A DNA stretch of 64,000 bases, taken from NCBI GenBank assembly GCA_044353905.1, contig JBILBA010000004.1, positions 27,690 to 91,689 on the forward strand. Direction: 5' to 3'. Position 1 is the stretch's first letter, and every line of letters begins with the position of its first letter. This DNA is from MWH-TA3 sp044353905 (GTDB lineage: Bacteria; Actinomycetota; Actinomycetes; Actinomycetales; Microbacteriaceae). The notes beneath the pieces were generated by a model that was not told where the DNA came from, ran no database searches, and was given only the letters and a program-made list of their open reading frames with translations. A program made the translations under genes and the position numbers. Shown here one piece after another: positions 61,401 through 64,000 of this stretch.

Positions 61401-62950
61401 AACTGATCTTCGACCTCAAACGGTCAAACCCCGCCGCGCGGGTTCACGTCAAACTTGTGTCCGAGGCCGGTGTCGGAACGGTTGCCGCGGGTGTGGCGAA
61501 GTCAAAGGCAGACGTGATTCTGATATCTGGTCACGACGGTGGCACCGGCGCGAGTCCGCTGTCCTCCCTCAAACATGCGGGAACTCCCTGGGAACTCGGG
61601 CTCGCGGAAACGCAACAGACTCTGATGCTGAACGACATGCGCGGTCGAATCGTGCTGCAAGTGGACGGCCAGATGAAGACGGGCCGAGACGTGGTGATTG
61701 CTGCTCTGCTCGGTGCCGAGGAATTCGGTTTCGCAACCGCCCCGATGGTCGTGAGTGGATGCATCTTGATGCGCGTTTGTCACCTCGACACCTGCCCCGT
61801 TGGCGTCGCGACACAAAATCCGCTTCTGCGAGAGCGTTTCACTGGCAAACCAGAGTTCATCGAGACGTTTTTCGAGTACATCGCCGAAGAAGTTCGTGAA
61901 ATTCTCGCGTCGCTCGGGTTCCGTACTCTCGAAGAAGCGATTGGCCACCGCGAGCTTCTCGACGTTGACCGTGCCGTGAACCACTGGAAGACGGAAGGGC
62001 TCGACTTGACGCCTGTGTTGGGTGGACCCGTTTTCGCCGAGAGCGCGCCTCGGTTCAACGTGAGTCAACAGGACCACCAATTGGACGACCACATAGACCA
62101 CACGTTCATTCGTGACGCAGCGGTGTCGCTGTCGGACTGCACGCCGGTGAAGCTCTCCGCCGATGTCCGAAATACCGATCGAGCAATCGGCACGATGCTC
62201 GGGCACTACGTGACGAAAGCGCACGGCGAAAACGGTCTTGAACCGAACACGATCGATATCGCGCTGTCGGGCTCAGCCGGGCAATCGCTCGGAGCATTCG
62301 TCCCGCGGGGAATCACGCTGCGTCTCACTGGTGATTCGAACGACTATGTCGGTAAAGGTCTCAGTGGCGGTCGAATCGTTCTGCGACAACCGCTCGAATC
62401 GACGTTCCCCTCGAACGCCAACATCATCGCCGGCAACGTCGTCGGTTACGGGGCGACGAGCGGTGAAATGTACATCGCGGGAGTCGTCGGTGAGCGATTC
62501 GCAGTTCGAAACTCAGGGGCCACGGCAGTAGTCGAGGGTGTGGGCGATCACGCGCTCGAGTACATGACGGGCGGTGTCGCTCTGATCTTGGGCACAACGG
62601 GACGAAATGTCGGTGCCGGAATGAGCGGGGGATACGCCTATGTCGTCGACCTCGACGTGGCGTCCGTCAACCAGGCTGCTCTTCAGTCTGGCGAACTAGA
62701 GCTCACACCGCTATCCGAAGACAACGCGGAAATGGTTCGAGTCCTGCTCGAAACCCACGTGACCGAAACCGGTTCGCGGTATGCGTCCGGCCTTCTCGAC
62801 GACTGGGTGACGACTCGTAACCGCATCACCGTCCTCACACCGCGAGACTTCCGAAAAGTCACCATCATTCGTAACGCCGCAGTCGACTCTGGGCACGACC
62901 CCGACGGAGAAGAAGTGTGGAGCCAAATCATGGAGGTGACCGGTGGCTGA
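58406..62950 (+). CDS. gltB: Glutamate synthase (NADPH) large subunit
   Basis: GltB transfers the glutamine amide to 2-oxoglutarate, giving two glutamates. The 1514-residue protein has an N-terminal class II glutaminase whose catalytic cysteine is C27 in KDSCGFAMV, so a 26-residue propeptide is removed. The FMN synthase barrel follows (KPGEGGQLPSNKV, GHDGGTGASPLSS), with the 3Fe-4S cysteines C1119, C1125 and C1130 around MRVCHLDTCPVG. A C-terminal GXGXG helix domain ends the protein. It overlaps gltD by 8 bases. Confidence 0.97.
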   Translation: MPNPFDRFSAVPARSGLYDPTHEKDSCGFAMVATTRGSAGHDIIAIALSSLRNLEHRGAVGSDAGTGDGAGIQIQIPDRFFRSIVSFSLPNQGFYAAGIAFLPLDLAVRASEKTRIEEIATSEGLTVLGWREVPTDPTHLGSLARDVIPAFEQLFLADDAGTASGIDLDRKTFRLRKRAERELGTYFPSLSSRTIVYKGMVTTLQLEPFFPDLSDDRVESTLALVHSRFSTNTFPSWSLAQPFRYIAHNGEINTINANRNWMRARQSQLSSDVLGDLVSLFPIVTDGASDSASFDEVVELLELAGRSLPHAIMMMVPEAWENDAAMDSTRRDFYRYHASLMEPWDGPAALAFSDGAIAGATLDRNGLRPGRFVVTDDGLVVMASEIGVFDVDPSKVVRKGRLQPGRMFLVDTVNGRIIEDDEIKDSISSSGPWGEWSRENAIALEELPWREHIIHTAPSVQRRQRTFGYTEEEVRVLIMPMAQTGGEPLGAMGSDSPVAVLSDRPRLLFDYFTQQFAQVTNPPLDSIREEIVTSLNVGLGPERNLLDATPGHARQVALTFPVIDNDELAKVIHLQHDGRPVTRTISGLYRIDEGAQAMEQRLAQMCEEVDSALDDGAMFVVLSDRDSDKDLAPIPSLLMLSAIHHHLIRTGRRMQSSLIVEAGDVREVHHIATLVGFGASAVNPYLAMETAELLVRSGRIKGVSPEEAVSNIIYALGKGLLKTMSKMGISTVASYAGAQAFEAVGLSTDVIDRYFTGVTSILGGVTMDIIAEETRRRHELAYGDPSTFHEVLPVGGEYSWRREGPPHLFNPETVFKLQHATREKRYDIFRDYTRAVDEQAERLMTLRGLFRFAGERTPVPLDEVESAHDIILRFSTGAMSFGAISEEMHETLAIAMNRLGARSNTGEGGESVERLLDPSRRSAIKQVASGRFGVTSMYLTHATDLQIKMAQGAKPGEGGQLPSNKVYPWIARTRMGTPGVGLISPPPHHDIYSIEDLKQLIFDLKRSNPAARVHVKLVSEAGVGTVAAGVAKSKADVILISGHDGGTGASPLSSLKHAGTPWELGLAETQQTLMLNDMRGRIVLQVDGQMKTGRDVVIAALLGAEEFGFATAPMVVSGCILMRVCHLDTCPVGVATQNPLLRERFTGKPEFIETFFEYIAEEVREILASLGFRTLEEAIGHRELLDVDRAVNHWKTEGLDLTPVLGGPVFAESAPRFNVSQQDHQLDDHIDHTFIRDAAVSLSDCTPVKLSADVRNTDRAIGTMLGHYVTKAHGENGLEPNTIDIALSGSAGQSLGAFVPRGITLRLTGDSNDYVGKGLSGGRIVLRQPLESTFPSNANIIAGNVVGYGATSGEMYIAGVVGERFAVRNSGATAVVEGVGDHALEYMTGGVALILGTTGRNVGAGMSGGYAYVVDLDVASVNQAALQSGELELTPLSEDNAEMVRVLLETHVTETGSRYASGLLDDWVTTRNRITVLTPRDFRKVTIIRNAAVDSGHDPDGEEVWSQIMEVTGG

Positions 62951-64000
62951 CCCCCGTGGCTTCCTCAAGACAACCGAGCGCGAGACGCCGGAGCGTCGAC
63001 CCGTGTCAATTCGCTTGCGTGACTGGAAAGAGGTCTACGCCGAGCGAGAATCGGGACAGATCGAGCGTCAAGCGGGACGCTGTATGGATTGCGGCGTAGC
63101 CTTTTGTCACCAAGGGTGCCCACTGGGCAACCTGATTCCGGAGTTCAATGACCTGGTCCATCGCGATGAGTGGAAGTCAGCAATCGAACGCCTTCACGCG
63201 ACCAACAATTTCCCCGAGTTCACGGGTCGATTGTGCCCCGCCCCGTGCGAATCGTCGTGCGTGTTGGCCATCAATCAGCCCGCGGTCACCATCAAGCAAT
63301 CGGAACTTGCGATCATCGACACGGCATGGGAAAAGGGGTATATCAACCCCGTCCTTCCCGATCGATTGACCGGAAAGACGATCGCCATCGTCGGGTCCGG
63401 TCCTGCTGGACTAGCCGCAGCGCAACAGTTGACTCGAGTCGGTCACACCGTGGCTGTCTACGAGCGCGATCACCACGTCGGAGGCCTACTCCGTTACGGA
63501 ATCCCCGATTTCAAGATGGAAAAGAAGCACATCGACCGTCGCATCGACCAAATGCGAGAAGAAGGCACGCGCTTTCGAACTGGAGTGACGATTGGTGTCG
63601 ACGTCACGTGGCCCGAGCTTCACGAGAGATACGACGCGATCATCGTTGCGACCGGAGCGCCGGTTGGTCGCGACCTCCCGATCAAGGGTCGTGAACTGTC
63701 CGGGATTCACTTTGCGATGGACTACCTCGTCCCCTCCAATCGCGCGGTCGCGGGAGAGTCGCCGCTCGATCACATCGATGTTGCGGGGAAGAACGTCATC
63801 ATTCTGGGAGGCGGAGACACTGGCGCGGACTGCCTCGGTACTGCTCTTCGTCAGGGCGCTTCGAGCGTGACGACGCTCGCGATCGGCCAACGGCCACCCC
63901 TCGAACGACCCGCTGCACAGCCGTGGCCGATGGACCCGAACCTTTTCGAGATACAAAGTGCCCACGAGGAAGGCGGAGAGCGCACGTATTTGGCGTCGAC
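62943..64000 (+). CDS. gltD: Glutamate synthase small subunit (partial, cut by window edge)
   Basis: The GTG at 62943, preceded by GGAGGTGA, opens a frame that stays open to the right edge (352 codons; the usual length is about 480-490). GltD passes electrons from NADPH to GltB. Cysteines for 4Fe-4S centres are seen at C47, C50, C55 and C59 and again at C98, C102 and C106. The FAD motif IAIVGSGPAGLAAA is near residue 143 and the NADPH motif VIILGGGDTGADC is near 283. The 3' end is outside the window. Confidence 0.95.
   Translation, partial: MADPRGFLKTTERETPERRPVSIRLRDWKEVYAERESGQIERQAGRCMDCGVAFCHQGCPLGNLIPEFNDLVHRDEWKSAIERLHATNNFPEFTGRLCPAPCESSCVLAINQPAVTIKQSELAIIDTAWEKGYINPVLPDRLTGKTIAIVGSGPAGLAAAQQLTRVGHTVAVYERDHHVGGLLRYGIPDFKMEKKHIDRRIDQMREEGTRFRTGVTIGVDVTWPELHERYDAIIVATGAPVGRDLPIKGRELSGIHFAMDYLVPSNRAVAGESPLDHIDVAGKNVIILGGGDTGADCLGTALRQGASSVTTLAIGQRPPLERPAAQPWPMDPNLFEIQSAHEEGGERTYLAS

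Noticed and set aside
1..64000. Mobile elements, prophage, CRISPR arrays, defence or secondary-metabolite clusters
   Set aside because: I saw no transposase, integrase, repeat array, attachment-site duplication or composition break; all genes are housekeeping or conserved actinobacterial families.

Overview
The window is a gene-dense, mostly plus-strand stretch of a moderately GC-rich actinobacterial chromosome, most likely a compact-genome member of the Microbacteriaceae/Micrococcales. The evidence is the combination of an actinobacterial Ap4A-phosphorylase-type HIT protein, DUF3000 beside RNase D, an mIHF-type domain attached to guanylate kinase, a helicase-degenerate PriA, a cysteine-free ribosomal protein S4, and a DUF6704 HGxxPAAW membrane protein between trpE and trpC. 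Genes abut or overlap (ATGA, GTGA, TAATG) almost everywhere. There is one convincing intrinsic terminator, and I see no transposon, phage, CRISPR or genomic island.

Layout: (1) 1-4.6 kb, aconitase and DXP synthase. (2) 4.6-10.4 kb on the minus strand, a beta-oxidation pair (fadB-like, thiolase), RNase D, DUF3000 and a RibD-C-type reductase. (3) 10.4-12 kb, zapE and a four-tRNA cluster (Val-CAC, Gly-GCC, Cys-GCA, Val-GAC). (4) 12-24.3 kb, thrS, HIT, pdxST, yebC, ruvCAB, yajC-secD-secF, rel. (5) 24.3-32 kb, DUF349 (minus), rarA, rpsD with a structured leader and terminator, alaS, ruvX, mltG. (6) 32-37 kb, a nearly complete shikimate block aroE-C-K-B-Q, then efp and nusB. (7) 37-46 kb, the UMP operon pyrR-B-C-carA-carB-pyrF running into a fused mIHF-guanylate kinase and rpoZ. 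(8) 46-52.7 kb, metK, priA, fmt, rsmB, rpe, FKBP. (9) 52.8-57.3 kb, trpE-DUF6704-trpC-trpB-trpA (trpD, trpG and trpF are not in the window). (10) 57.3-64 kb, lgt, gltB and a gltD cut by the right edge.

The genes connect central nitrogen and carbon supply (glutamate synthase, carbamoyl phosphate, chorismate, tryptophan, UMP, PLP, SAM) with translation, recombination and secretion. No exotic system is evident. The most notable signals are regulatory or architectural: TAG stop codons that double as the start of the next gene's -10 element, several probable leaderless starts, a PyrR-type hairpin that masks the pyrR ribosome site, a hairpin masking the gltB ribosome site, a small ORF coupled to metK where coaBC would usually be, and the mIHF-Gmk fusion.
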